A stretch of DNA of 64,000 nucleotides from Blastomyces gilchristii SLH14081 (lineage: Eukaryota > Ascomycota > Eurotiomycetes > Onygenales > Ajellomycetaceae): positions 1,530,470 to 1,594,469 of the forward strand of contig NW_003101678.1 in the NCBI RefSeq assembly GCF_000003855.2, read 5' to 3'. Shown one piece after another: positions 23,692-36,015 of the stretch (position 1 is its first letter; each line of letters starts with the position of its first letter). The notes beneath the pieces were generated by a model. The model saw nothing but the letters and a program-made list of their open reading frames with translations, did not search any database and had not been told where the DNA came from. A program made the position numbers and the translations under genes.

Positions 23692-24785
23692 TCATAAAAC
23701 CTCCACCTCTCCCCTGGCCCACGCCTCTTTAACCCCTTCCCACCGCGCAATCCAAACCTCCCCCCACCTCATTCTCCTACCATAAACATCCCCATCGCCT
23801 CCCATCCCATCACCCTCACCAGAGGGGATGACAATCCTGACCTCATCCACCAAACAGCGCACGAACACCACCTCCTTCGTCTCGGGGCCTTGGATCATAG
23901 TTGTCCCACCAGCATTGTCATCCAATCGCCGCAGCTGTGCGGGGAAAGTTGAGAGGAAAGAGTTGTTGTAGTGTGCCGTTAGGAGGGATTGGTGGGTTTG
24001 GAGGAAGGCGGATTCTTGCGGGGAGAGGAGGGGTTGTTGGTGTTGGTCTATGATTGATGATTTATAGGCGTTTGTGGCTGTGCGGCGGGGATGGGTGGGT
24101 GTGGGTGTGTTGAAGGTTGCTTGGGAGGATTGTTCGTGGGATTGTGAGGAGGCGACGGATGACGAGGGGAGGGGGGTGGAGAGGAGGAGATAGTGTAGGC
24201 TGTGCTTTGTGAGTTTTGAGAGGCGCTGGCGTAGTAAGGAGCGGATTATATATTGGGTGCGTGAGAGGTCTGTTTGCAGGATGGAGAGTTTGAGGTTTGT
24301 GGTTGGGTTTGTTGATGGGTTTGTCGCGGAGGGATCGGAGGCGGCGGCGGTGAGGTCTTCGATTTTTTCAATCTGGAGAAATTTATAATATGTTTTCTTT
24401 AGTTATCATTTTCCGCCGACAGTATTCACAATATATATATACATATATATATAGTATGTAATTCTCAGCCGATAAATATTCCGGGGCTCTTCTCCCCGCA
24501 CCACCCCACGCGGAAGCAAACCCCACCACCACTGTTTCTCACAGAACATATTCAAACCAAATACTCCGGAAATCTCAAAAGCCTCAATTCAATATAAATC
24601 TCACTCACCTGTCTTCGAACCCTCTCCATAACTCTCTCCATCAGCGGGCCCGGCCATGGCAACAGCTCCGGCACGCCCCTCTCCGTCACCCAGAATCGCG
24701 TCAGTTGCTGAGCATCGAGCGCGGCGGCCTCTGGCGACGTGAAGTCAGGTCGATCGACGGAAGCGAGAATATCATCAATGTCCAT
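23692..24785 (-). CDS. SLD5: GINS complex subunit Sld5
   Basis: Exons 24609-24785 and 23692-24372 on the minus strand (236-nt intron, donor GTGAGT, acceptor CTCCAG) give 285 aa. Exon 1 has the Sld5 N-terminal helical signature (MDIDDILASVD, then ELLPWPGPLMERVMERV). Exon 2 continues IEKIEDL, then LSILQTDLSRTQYIIRSLLRQRLSKL and the block KHSLHYLLL. The C-terminal beta-domain (B-domain) includes RRLDDNAGGTTMIQGP and VVFVRCL. Sld5 forms the GINS tetramer with Psf1-3, part of the CMG replicative helicase. A loop of about 60 residues rich in Ser/Thr/Pro between the helical and beta domains is a fungal insertion. The exon 2 frame contains no early Met, so ORF callers would miss it. Confidence 0.92.
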
Positions 24786-26423
24786 TTTCTTGTTTTTAAT
24801 ATCTGCAAATTGGGGTTGTGGTTATAATTGAGGGTAGAAGGTCTTGTCCTTGGCTGTTCTGGAGCGATTGAGCGCGCGGTGAGCTTGTGTGTTTTTGTGG
24901 TTGTTTATTGGGTGAATTTCCCAAAACGGTTAAATTGAATCGCGTGTTTGGTTGCACCAAAAATGCGTTTCGCGATGCGATGGACAAGCTCATGAGAGCC
25001 AGTACGGAGTACAGAGCATACAGCCAACAGTATGTACTACAAAGAAGGACTGTTAATAATTTATAAATCTTTTTTTTTTTCATTTTCATTTGATTTTCTA
25101 AAGGTATTGTAATATTTTTTTAAGAGATGGAAAAGGAAAAGGAGGAAAAGGAAAAGGAAGAAAAGGAAAAAGGCAAGGGACATCCCCGGAACGCTCCAAC
25201 CCGCCAGTGGTAGTCCATAGTCTGTCAGAACACCATTCTTCCACCTCGCACATTCTTCAATAATTCAGTCACTGTTTTCTAATATCCCCTCCACACATCC
25301 TGATGATTGAGGGCGCGGGCAAGTGCGCAGCCATAAAATCAAACGAATGGAAACCTCTCCATCTTCCATTTCAGGCAAAAACAACATGATGGAGCCCAGC
25401 CAATCATAATCAGGTTCCTCAGTACCGCCCCGGTTTGATTCAAAAATGTCTGATCTTTTCGCTTTTCACCGGATTATACGCATCATCGGTGAGAAAAAAT
25501 GGTCGCAAAGAGCAGTAGGCAACACGCGATAGTTAAAGGCCGGTAGAGTTAAGAACCATTTCGAAGAAGGTAATGGTTAGAATAAGGGCCTTGGTCAAAC
25601 AGGAAAATTGAGGTAGGTATTATGGTCGAGAAATATAACGTAATTGAGGAGTGTTGAAGTCGAGCAAGCAATTTCGGAGAAGCAAACCCAGGACAGAACA
25701 AAACATAGGAAAAGTTTTTTTTCAGCAAGTCGAAGAAATCGGATATGCTTCTGTAGCAGAGAAGATTCCGGGATCGGTGGAGGATGGATGGATAGGCAAG
25801 TGTCTCAATTTGTTCCTCGCGCGTGTGGGTCGCGCTTAGATATGCAGATGCAAACATAAGAAATAAAGTTCGATGCGGATGAAAGTGGTTAAAGTATGTC
25901 ATATCGTAAAAGCTGTTTTTGTCGAAACTTGAAAGGAAATGTATAGGCCGATGGCGGCGAGGTAATAACTAAACCACTCATTATGAGTGAGATATCGCAC
26001 AATGTGGATGGATAAGGTATCGAATAATTAGTAGTGGAGGCTCAAGGCTGGCTAAGCCAATAACTGTAATTCTCCCAAGTATCCTATAAGGGGTAAATGT
26101 TTTCGTTGTCCACCGCAAATTATTCTATTAGAATAAAAGAGTTTGCTTGGTCGACCTCGACGGTGGCGGCATGGTCAAAAGAATGATAAGGTAGGTCTCA
26201 CAAGTATATTAGCCATTTCGTCTTGTTCGAAAGCTGTTGAGATGTCAAAAAACGTCGGCGCGGGGGGGTGAGATTGAAAGGATAAATTGAAGTGGTCCAA
26301 GATTCAAAACGCGGGTGTTGGCAGTGAAACACCATTGAAACAGGAGAGGAAAAAAGGTAGCAGGCAAACGTAACTCCATCAAGCGTTTAGCGCCATAATT
26401 CAGGGATCATTAAGAGAAAGATG
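24786..26423. other. Intergenic between SLD5 start and CDC25 stop
   Basis: About 1.64 kb. It contains a T/A homopolymer run (25069-25080), a GGAAAA-type polypurine stretch (25126-25178) and one TACGGAGTA word at 25003. Several 60-120-codon ORFs overlap each other on both strands and have no motifs. It should hold the SLD5 promoter and a long CDC25 3' UTR. Confidence 0.45.
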
Positions 26424-28367
26424 TCAGTAACTGAACATGCGCCGTCCAGGCAAACGTCCAGGTTCCGGGATTTCCAGGGACAGGTTGCGGTCACCACCAG
26501 TATTCCGGCAGCGCCCAGTAGGGCTGTCCTCCATTTGGGCGGAATGCTGCCCGAAGGCAAATGTCTGGGCTCTGGCAAGCTTCGACCGTTGTTTTACTTT
26601 TCCGAGACCCCGTTCGCAGGCAAAAGCGTGCTCCTTTGCGGCCATCTCGACATAGTTTTGTGGAATGCAGAGAGTGCGGTGCACGGAAAAGAAAGCACTG
26701 TAACCACCATCCAGGATGTACATTTCGGGGTATGTGAGTTTGGGGTATTCGTCGATATTGACCGCACGATCTTTGTGCCGAATATACTTGGCCCTAAATC
26801 GATAATGTGTAAGAATGAGACGACGTAAAAGGATGTTAAAACGTGGAGCAAGGGAGTTCCAGACTCACATAATAGGGGCACGGTGGGCAGAATACTCGCA
26901 ATGAAACACCAGCATGGTGTTTGGCTTCATGCCCTCGGAGAACAACTTTGAGGCGAGATGGTCCTTGTCATTGTAATTGACAGCACCATTGATATGGCCA
27001 CCTTCATATTCGTACTCAAATCTGCAGTCAATAATGATTATGTCATTATATTTATCGTTATACTTCCCATCAAGAATATCAACTAGAACAGCACTCTCAA
27101 TTCGGGGGAGACTGTCAGGTTGATCTTCGGGGATAAAGTGAGGTAAATGTAGGGTAGGTGTCTCTTCCATGTCGCTTAAAGATTGGATATTCACACTGGA
27201 GTCGTCGTCTTGATTCATTACATCGTCAGGATGTTCAAACATGCTGAGCGATCTTCTACACTGTTTCCTAGGTCGAGCAAAAGGATTAGAACCCTTACGC
27301 ACGGCACCATGCCCTGGAGAACCGTTTCCACGAGATTGTCCGAGAGAACCTGAAAAGGGAGCTCGTGGGCGAGGCGGTCCCATGTGTTCATTTGCAACGT
27401 TGGCCCGCGAGGCCGGCCTTTCCGGTGACCCCTCAAATATCTCAGACAATGAAAGCGATGTTGACGTAGAGAGCTTACTGCTTCCATTTCCGAATTTCAC
27501 CAACGGTTGAGAATGGCCCCCTGCTGGACTTTTAGAGATACCACCATGAGTTTTGGTCCGCATTAATGAAGGGCGAAGGAAAGCAGAACGTTTACGTCTA
27601 GAAGGATATGAGTATACGGAAGTAGAAAGAATTGCTCTCCGTATAACACGGCGGGGGAATACGGCACTTACTCTGGTGGAACATTGTGATGAAAAGGCTC
27701 TATTGGTGAATCTTGCAGGGGACTAGGCATGTAGATATTTGGCTTCAGGTTGGAGAGATCAGTCGTGGGAGACTCCAAGTCACTGTCCGATTGGTGAGAG
27801 TATGGCAATTTGTGCGGCAGGGGGGACATGTCCATCATATCAACAGATATTGCTGGTGAAGATGATGGTAGAGGGGGCGTTGTCATAGTATCTAGTTGCT
27901 GTTAGCTTCACTGGTGTGTTCTTCGGCTGGGTGACAAAGATGGCGTATATACCTCGACCATTTTCCGGACCAAATAAATTCGCTGAAAACAGCGATCTCC
28001 GGGGCGTTACTAGTTGAGGACTGCAGCCCAAGTTAGCAACAAACCTAGGAAAGAAAATGGCGAGAAGGAAAAGAAGGGATTAACTGGTAATATTCCGCTC
28101 GCGATGTACGTACCTCTGGTCAATGTGGAAGTTCTGCGAAAGATCAGCAGCTAGACTGGCCGTAGGAGAAGATCCTCCAACGGGCTTCACACTGAAGTAG
28201 TCTGGATTCCCTTTCTTCTTGGAGAGTTCCTTAAAATTGAAGCTGTTCGGGCCAAAATTCCGCACCGCAGGGAACGATGTGAATGAAGTAGCTGCTTCTG
28301 CTCGAAAACAATGTCCGAAAAGCATAGAGGGTGGCTGCATAGCAGCAAGAGGAGACGAATGTTCCAT
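26424..28367 (-). CDS. Cdc25 M-phase inducer phosphatase (Mih1/NimT type)
   Basis: Five exons on the minus strand, 28114-28367, 27953-28020, 27672-27891, 26869-27597 and 26424-26793, give 546 aa. All four introns have canonical donors (GTACGT, GTATAT, GTAAGT, GTGAGT) and AG acceptors, and the phases close exactly. The N-terminal 300 residues are a Ser/Pro-rich regulatory region with many SP/TP sites, expected phosphorylation targets. The rhodanese-like catalytic domain starts near residue 335 (SAVLVDILDGKY, IIIIDCRFEYEYEGGHI). It holds the HCx5R active site HCEYSAHRAP with Cys414 and Arg420, the latter in a cysteine-dependent phosphatase P-loop. The end (MYILDGGYSAFF, then AQTFAFGQ) is typical. 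Cdc25 removes inhibitory phosphate from Cdk1-Tyr15 at mitotic entry. Confidence 0.93.
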
Positions 28368-31300
28368 AGCCAGCTCTTTAGCTCCGCAAAACGAGTATTA
28401 TTCTATCACCTTATATTTTTTCCTCCGCTCAATAAACCAGTACACACAACCCTAGCCAGTTCCAGCTCGAGCGTAGGATTGTCCACGAGGGGAGGTAGGG
28501 AGGACGGAGGGAGGAATGGAGAAATGGTAGCAGTCAAGCAAAAGTCAATTGGCCTTGAAATGCAGATCTGCAGGCACATCCAATGCACTCGGCAAGACGT
28601 AGACCCCTCCTCAAGCTGGTTTTTCAGCTGTCTCAACTTTTCGTCCGAAAAAAACGAGCTATGCCCACCGCAATGACTTCGAGATCCGAGCCACCTAGGA
28701 AGACAGGCGTTAGATGCCGAATTCCAGATTAAAATGACATCGTTCAAAGTCAAGAGTGAGCAAGGTAAATTGGTTGTAAGGCGTTGTGAGGAGGGAGATC
28801 GAAAGCAGGAGCAGAACCGTGCAGCTGCAGCAGAGAGCAGAGGGACGACGGGGGGGAAGACCGTCGACAAGGTTGTAACGGGGGGCGGGGAAACGAGAAG
28901 AGGACTCCTGGACTGGGGAGAAGAAGAGTGAGCACAGAAGAGGAGGAGGAGAAGGAAGAAGGAAGAGGAAGAGGAAGAGGAAAAGAAGAAGAGGAAGAAG
29001 AGAGGAAGAAAGCGGAATCGTGGGTTGGGTTGGGGATAGTTTGAAGCTGGCGGCTGAACGTGTTGCAATGGGCAACGGTACGCCGGAGTGGGGAGGGGGA
29101 AGTCTTTGCAGGTCCCGCGCCCGCCAACAATGCGTGGCGTGGTACTTCTAGGTACATGGCCAGCCTTAACCAGCGTTGCCTCAAACCTCCTTCCCCTTGA
29201 CCTCGCAGCAAGGCCTGACAAAGCGAGGCGGATCCAGGTACTGGAACCTAGGATGCAGGCTTCAAGCTGGACTGGGAAAGGTACCGGTACATCGGACACC
29301 TTCAGCTTCCCTGATCCCAGCAGTCTCTCCGCTGTTGCTGGCTTGGTCTGCTCCGTATCTCTTCGTTCTACGCTGCGACTGGCCCGCCTGGCTGTTCTCC
29401 TTACCGCCCAGTCCAATAAACTACTGCATAGTCTTTACCGGAACCTTGCTAGTAGCTTCTTCCTACTATCGTCCTCACTGGAAGAGCCGCGATCTGGTTG
29501 CTGAAGCGATGGCATGACGTGCAGCCCCAGGAGGAATTTCTTGCCAAAACGACAACGCATTCATGCACGGGAAATTTTTGAAAAACTCACACAAAGCAAA
29601 GCTGGATGGAGGTAAACAAACCCCGTTTCCTCCTTTAGAGAGGCGTTATTAACAAGGAAATAATCTACTTTGGCATTCCTATGATTAAAAATTACACGCT
29701 GGAGAAGAGCGGGAGAAGAAAAATAAGCGCAGAGATGATTCAGAAACTGAGGGTTCCGGAAGCACTTCCTGGTTCGTGTCGATGTAGAAGAGAGCATTCC
29801 AGGCTTACGATGAATAACTACGCAGTATATCATGAAACAATAAAACAAGGATATCATTCTACATCAAGCTTGGTTTTACATCACCACCTCCACCTACCCT
29901 GGCTAACTATACTTAGCACATCACTCCGCTAGAAAGCGAGTTGGTTATTCCAATTGCGCCAATATGCCAACATTGCTGTGGAGAGCATTGACTGTGTGTC
30001 TGTCTACCCGCGGATCGTCAACCATGTCTCTTTGCTCAAGGTTAGAAGCAAACAATATCTGCGTTCATCTCCAAATCTTATTTTTGCAATCAAATGGATG
30101 GAGATCTACAGTTGCCCTTTCATCGGAATAGCCCCCATGGTAAAAGAGAGGAAACCTGAGATTCTTCCCATCATCTGCCTTGCTTCAAGTTGCTTGACGA
30201 TCCCATGCCGTGCGCCTCTTCCCTGGTCACTAAAAAACGCTTCAGCTCTTCATGGCGCAAGCGTCGGCCGTGGGTATTTATCCGAAAACAGGGAGACAGG
30301 GAGACACGGAGACAAAGACAAGGATGTTGCTATGGAAAATAGCTCTCTTTAACCAGATATTTAGCGTATCAACAGCCACGATACTTCGGAGAGAGACTCC
30401 AATTCAGCCAGCCTGCACTGATGGATCCTGGTCTCACGATCCACTTACGTGTACCAATCCTCCTGTCTCGACTCTCAAGCAGGAGCTTTGGCTTCAGCGT
30501 TAGCCAAAAATGATCCTGTTAGTTCTTTTTCGTAACAAGGCCTGCAACAAGAAGGCAAATAACACCGCACGCAACCACAAACTGGGGTTCTACTCTGTAT
30601 TCTATTGTGCCATGGCCCTCGGTGCCACCCCTTACTGACACCACCGGAAGCACCCGCCATTGAGACCGAATCCGCAAGGCTCTGAATGAGATTAAATATT
30701 AACCGAGAGAGGAAATGCGAGCATCCAATCAGCGGTAGCTAGCTAGCCCGCGCAGAATTCTTCCTTCGGTCACCACGACACAGCAAGAATGATCATTGAC
30801 TGTATTCGCTCTAGCTAGCCCTTTAATAGTATCGTACAGTCTTTGTCGCTGAACTTGATTCTCTGTTCAGGCTTGGAATCATTAAATGCAGCAGTGGGGT
30901 CACTCTGTTTATTTCTCTAGCCCATGTTGATGTCATGAGATTCGCGGGTCAGCCCTTCTCGTCCCTTCCCCTCCTTTCTCCTTGGGCTTCTGCTCTGGGT
31001 GTCAATGGACACAGCAGATGCGGGCATTTGCTCCTCATCTCCCTCTTCTAAACCAACCATGTCGTACCAACGCAACGCCAACAAGCAAATCACATTCCCT
31101 AAAATAGCAAAAGAAAAGAAAAGAAAAAGGGACGAAAAGGATTCGCGATGTTACTCTCCCGTCGGCGTTTCCGTCCCAGCTGACTCGCATGTTCATCAAT
31201 CACATCAATCAACCCCATCTCCAACCGCCCATCCATCACTTCCAGCCTGATGGCGTGCGGCGGCACTTATTAGTTTACTTTCGCGATATTCTGGCGCCAG

Positions 31301-33252
31301 GTTAACCAACCCCGCACCGTTGCTTCCTTCGGCCTTGTTTCAGTTTCTCGTGTCCGTGGGGCATGAACTATTATTATTATTATTTAATATTTCTTCCTTC
31401 TCGTCACTGTTGTCAGCCATGCCCACGGTTCCACGCAGCGCCGCGGCCCGCGTCTTGCCAAGAGGTAAACAATGCGGGTGAGCCACGAAATCCCGTGACA
31501 CACCAGAAGATTTAGCCCTAGTCCTAAAATGGGAACTGGGAACGGCAAACTCAGCGCTAGCTCATGAATTCAATCAAAAGGAAATTGTTTGCCAGTATCA
31601 GGAATGGACCGAAAGAGATTGAGAAAACATATCCCAGGCAGAAGAAAAGGTTGGGACGCAAAGAGAACGACAGAGTTGAAATTCTTAGCATATTTTTTGC
31701 TTGCTGTCGTTCTCCGATCAGATATCGCTGACCGGGCGACTATTTCGATAGTCCATCGACTAGCGAAACGAACTCAATTTACAGCGTGTACAGCGAGTAT
31801 CTTTTTCTCCGGACCGGATCTACCCTTGGGTGGATTCTTTTTTTTTTTTTTTTCTCCTTCATTCGCCTCTCCTGAGGACCTGTATTCATGCGCATGCACT
31901 CTGGGGCGCCTATCTTCTAGAAGCCAATAGTTTGTGTTCGCCGGGAAATTGAGAGCTTTACTCATTGAAGCAAGGCGTGGGTGGCACGTCGTTGTCATGG
32001 TGAACGGGAAAAATTTTTCCTCAGCAAAGATGCTAATTGAACAACCCAAAATCCTTCCGTGGTTACACGTTCGTGGTTACATGTTCCCTGACATTCACCT
32101 CAACAATTTCGGCGATGATTAAAGGCCGGAGAAAGCCTCGGAGTGGCTCCACTTCTTTGCTATGCTGACTCTTGTCTTCAGACGACTGAGACGAGACGTC
32201 TGGGTATCGTGAAGATAAAATGCTCTGGGATTGGCGCACATGTTGCTTGGCCCGACATGCAGCTGCATATTGTACTCCGCTTATTGTGTGCCATGTTACC
32301 CTGATATGAATACTTACTTATTCCGGTATCTGACCAAGAGCTTTGCTCGTTCATTCTTGAAACGGTGTTTTTATTCCATCACTTCTCTTCGTTGTTTTCC
32401 AAGCATAGCTGCTCGTTCTTTCATAGTGTCCTCCCTTGAGGACATAAGAATACTCTCACGTTTTCCCGTCTCCAGCTTCAACAAACATAGATGAGCTTTT
32501 CATCAGCTGGCTTGGAACAAATAACTCGATTTGGAAGTCTAAAAATAAGGATATATCTATCGCATATTATTGACAATTATTTTCTACGAAAACCCAATAT
32601 TTAGGTCCCCACGCTGACTTTTTGGAGTGGTGTTGAATAACATCATTTAGTTGCTTGTATGCGAATGGGGCAAGCTACAATTCTATTGACAATATATATT
32701 ACTATATAAGGGTTTATGAACGCTACTAATTAAATATAACTATTCAAGCACGTGAGCGCGCCTCTCCAGAAATTTTCTTGCGGTGTACTTCGACAAATCG
32801 GGGGTCGGACAACCCAGCATACAGCAAACCTATCACCGTCACGGTCGTTTAGGACTCTCGTCTGAGATGAAAAATAGTTTCGAGAGTCCCCTCCCTCTCT
32901 TCTCTCTGGCTACGGATAGCTGCCACATGTGCTTTGCATCTCGTCATCATGGGCCATGTCGATAAGGGAAATTCCCAGGGATGAGTGATCAAGAAACGCT
33001 TGGAGACTGCCTTAAATGTTCAGACCTCATCCAGCAGCCATTCATTCAACTTCATCCCAAGTTGTCTAGCATTGTTTGCCGGTTGCTTTCCTTCGTTGGG
33101 ATCAGGAAATGATACTTACAACGGCAGATGCGGGACGATTTGACAAGCCACCCGGAGTTATCATTGCCCCATTTTTATTAGAACCGTCTCAATTCGGATT
33201 TTTCAGATTTTAATCTAAGGTTTAGGCATTGGTCTCTGTTTTTTATAACAGG
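28368..33252. other. Long non-coding stretch upstream of CDC25
   Basis: About 4.9 kb without a gene I can support. The strand opposite CDC25 carries a polypurine tract (28918-29010, GAAGAGG-type). This creates a 336-codon antisense ORF rich in Ser/Leu/Phe that I regard as an artefact. Other landmarks are T/A homopolymers (31840-31855), a (TTA)4 run (31370-31385) and repeated GCTAGC words near 30740 and 30815. It may hold the CDC25 promoter with a long 5' UTR, or a non-coding transcript. Confidence 0.4.
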
Positions 33253-34554
33253 TCAAAACGCGCAGACTGTCACGAACGTGCCAGCGGTTGTTGAAGGATA
33301 CCTCCCATCCCTAAAAACCAAATCCTCATTATCCAACCAGTCAACCTGGCCATCGACCGTCTCCGTATCGCCCGTCCGACAATCCATCGCCACAAGATCA
33401 AACGGGTAAACATGATACAAAACCGTGGCCTTAAGATTAGGCATCTGCCTCGCCGCCATATTCGCCCCTCCAATCATCTGGTTTATCAACACATCCCTCC
33501 TGCAATGTGTACCAGCTGAACACAGCTTCGCAGACTTTGCGCTCATCACCCTCTTCAATGGGTCATACAGGCTCAGATGGAACACAAAATCCTTCCGAGC
33601 CGTCGTATACTGATTATCATTCTTACTACCAACGCCAAAAACCTCTGGGCAGATCTTATGCATCCTCACTCTCAACCGCTGCAGGTACGGCACATACCTC
33701 CCTATAAGCGGGCAGATATGCTCATTTTCCGAAGGATGTCTTCCCTCAGCACAATCCGCACCCGCCTCCATAAACGCCGATCCGCATGTATCCAACTCCA
33801 GAACCCTCAATCGATCCGCCGGGATACTTCTGCACATAAGCGCAACCGCATCCGCGTGTAGATAACTCTTCATGTGCTCGAACAGATGCGCCTGCACGAT
33901 GCCGTGCGAGTTTGATTCTCCTTCGGCCTGGAATCGGAATCGGGTCAACGTCTTCAGTGTGCCCAGCCAACTGGAAAGACGGGTCATATCCGCCCTTGTC
34001 CTTCCGACCCAGTCAGCGAGGATCTTGAATCGTTCCGGGATGGCCTGCTGCGTCTCAGGGTCGATCAGAGTAGACCATCCTGAGTAACCGGTCAGGCGGA
34101 TGGAGAGGCTTGTTGTCTGCGTTGGCGTGGGCGTAGTGCACTCATTCACGGGAGATAATTCCGAATCTGATTTCGTTTCTGCTCGTGTACTTGTAACTCC
34201 CTGGTGTTGATGTTGATATTGAGATTCATGGTCCGGTATATCATTCCCAGGTGCAGTCATTTCTAGCTGCTGCAGCGCGAGGAATTTCTTCAAGCCGGTC
34301 GCTGAGAGTTTCACATCTTCCATCAGGACTGTTGATGCAATGCTGTGCCAGTATTTGCATATGAGTAACATGTCTAGGTTGTTGGCCCTGAGCTCGTCGG
34401 CGCCAACATATTGGAGAATTTCGAGGAGGATCTCCGGGGGGAGAGTCGTTAGATAGCCCCTATCTTCCCCAACGCCGCTGCTCGAGTTGAGGGTGAGGCG
34501 AGTGTAGTCATGGTAGTCGTCATCGTTGACGCTGACCTCGTCTCTCGCTAGCAT
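33253..34554 (-). CDS. F-box domain protein
   Basis: A single-exon 433-aa protein. The F-box lies at about residues 38-80 (LPPEILLEILQYV, then MLLICKYWHSIASTVL) and is preceded by an acidic N-terminus. The rest shows no obvious LRR or WD40 repeats. It contains a Ser/Thr/Pro/Gln-rich linker (about 100-150) and a region typical of fungal F-box proteins with a divergent C-terminus (VLELDTCGSAFMEAG, YVPYLQRLRVRMHKICP). F-box proteins link Skp1 of SCF ubiquitin ligases to substrates; the target cannot be inferred. The next gene upstream is more than 1.4 kb away. Confidence 0.75.
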   Translation of the reverse strand: MLARDEVSVNDDDYHDYTRLTLNSSSGVGEDRGYLTTLPPEILLEILQYVGADELRANNLDMLLICKYWHSIASTVLMEDVKLSATGLKKFLALQQLEMTAPGNDIPDHESQYQHQHQGVTSTRAETKSDSELSPVNECTTPTPTQTTSLSIRLTGYSGWSTLIDPETQQAIPERFKILADWVGRTRADMTRLSSWLGTLKTLTRFRFQAEGESNSHGIVQAHLFEHMKSYLHADAVALMCRSIPADRLRVLELDTCGSAFMEAGADCAEGRHPSENEHICPLIGRYVPYLQRLRVRMHKICPEVFGVGSKNDNQYTTARKDFVFHLSLYDPLKRVMSAKSAKLCSAGTHCRRDVLINQMIGGANMAARQMPNLKATVLYHVYPFDLVAMDCRTGDTETVDGQVDWLDNEDLVFRDGRYPSTTAGTFVTVCAF

Positions 34555-36015
34555 GGTTCGGCGGATAATGATGTTTCCTATCTCGGCCCAATATATTTCC
34601 TATTTATTCCCTTGCGGAGTTGGCACTTTCGGCCCAAGTTTTGTGCGGGTGGTTTGACGTAGGGCTAAGTAATAGCAGTAAGGAGAGGGGAATGTTGTTT
34701 TCTTTCTACCATTCAATGCAAATATATAAATAACTAAAGCGGGAAGTGAAAGTCATACGAATAAGACAAGCACAAAAGAGACGGGAGAGATGCTGAATGA
34801 TGATATACTGGAAAATGAAACTGACAGAAGAGTATGATTGAAGGGGAGGATTAAATATCAATATAACAACCAAAAAAAAAAGTTTTTAAGCAACAGCTAA
34901 CCTCTACCCGCCTTGCAAGACGTAGGATTATTATCCGGGATTTCAGCTCCGGCTCTAGGTACGGATCGAGGCATGTTTAAGGAATTACTCAACACCTCAG
35001 CCATCAATCCCAAGCCAAGCAACAAAAAAGCGTAGACGTCCGAGGAAGGTGTTGGTGGGCCCTTTGTTGCATCCAGCAGACGAAATCACGCCGGCGCTGA
35101 AATTCAGTTGCGTTTAAAGATTTTTCTATATATAAAACCCTCCCCCCTCCCCCACTTGCCCCCCTTGGCAGCCTGTTCGCCGCTGGGTGGAGCGGTTTCA
35201 AGATTTTCAGAAACATACCGAGCCGACTGCTGACCTGCAAATCACCCGCTCACGTCATCGGCATCCTGCTCTTTTCTTTGAGGCCCGTGTGAAGGCCCGG
35301 ATAGCAAACACCATTGCGATCATGTGATGGCTTGAGTGCTGATTTCAACGGTGGATTTTCTGTGTTAAAGAGGGAATATGGGGTAGCACAGGGGGAGGGG
35401 GGACTGAAATGATATTTTCATGGGTGGTGGATGGGCCAGGTAAGTTCTCAGCAGGACAGGTTGGTTTAGGTGGATAGTTGTTCAAGCTTTATTATTTAGT
35501 GGAAGATGGGGAGAGACAAGGCGCTCTCCTCCTGGTCTCGGCCTTTTTAAATATCTATATAAGATCAGCTGTGAATAGTTAAATGACTAGATGTCTGAGA
35601 GTAATGTTCTACTCTTCGTCATAGCCAAAGTCGCTTTTTCACACAATATAGTATAGTGGACCAGATATATATAAAGATGTTTCGTTTCGGTCAGTGGACC
35701 GGCAGCTTACAGAGTAACTTTCAGATATGTGAAATCCTGAGAATGATGGATGCGGTTGGCAGCAAATCTCCGCTCTCGGCTATTCAACCGGGGGCTTCCC
35801 TGCTTGATACAGCCGGGATCGATCGCTATGAAGATGGAATAGACGCATCCTAAATACACCCGAAGCATTTTTTTCCTTATCCTCCTGGATGTCCGACTGC
35901 CGCGTTGTTCTCTGCAGCATTGGTCCCCGGCAAGGTGTACAAGCTGGTGATTATAACCATCTACCTATCACCGAATAAACAGAGGAGAAGAAGAGAGGCA
36001 AAAAAATGAGAAACC
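34555..36015. other. Intergenic between the F-box gene and the decayed dehydrogenase
   Basis: About 1.46 kb. An A/T run (34872-34881) and a C-rich stretch (35141-35163) are visible. Small ORFs at 35004-35240 and 35656-35853 carry no motif. The final 100 nt before 36016 look like the purine-rich 5' leader of the former gene. Confidence 0.4.

Noticed and set aside
28406..29416. 336-codon minus ORF upstream of CDC25
   Set aside because: Its Ser/Leu/Phe-rich sequence comes from the complement of a polypurine tract, has no motif and overlaps other equally long ORFs.
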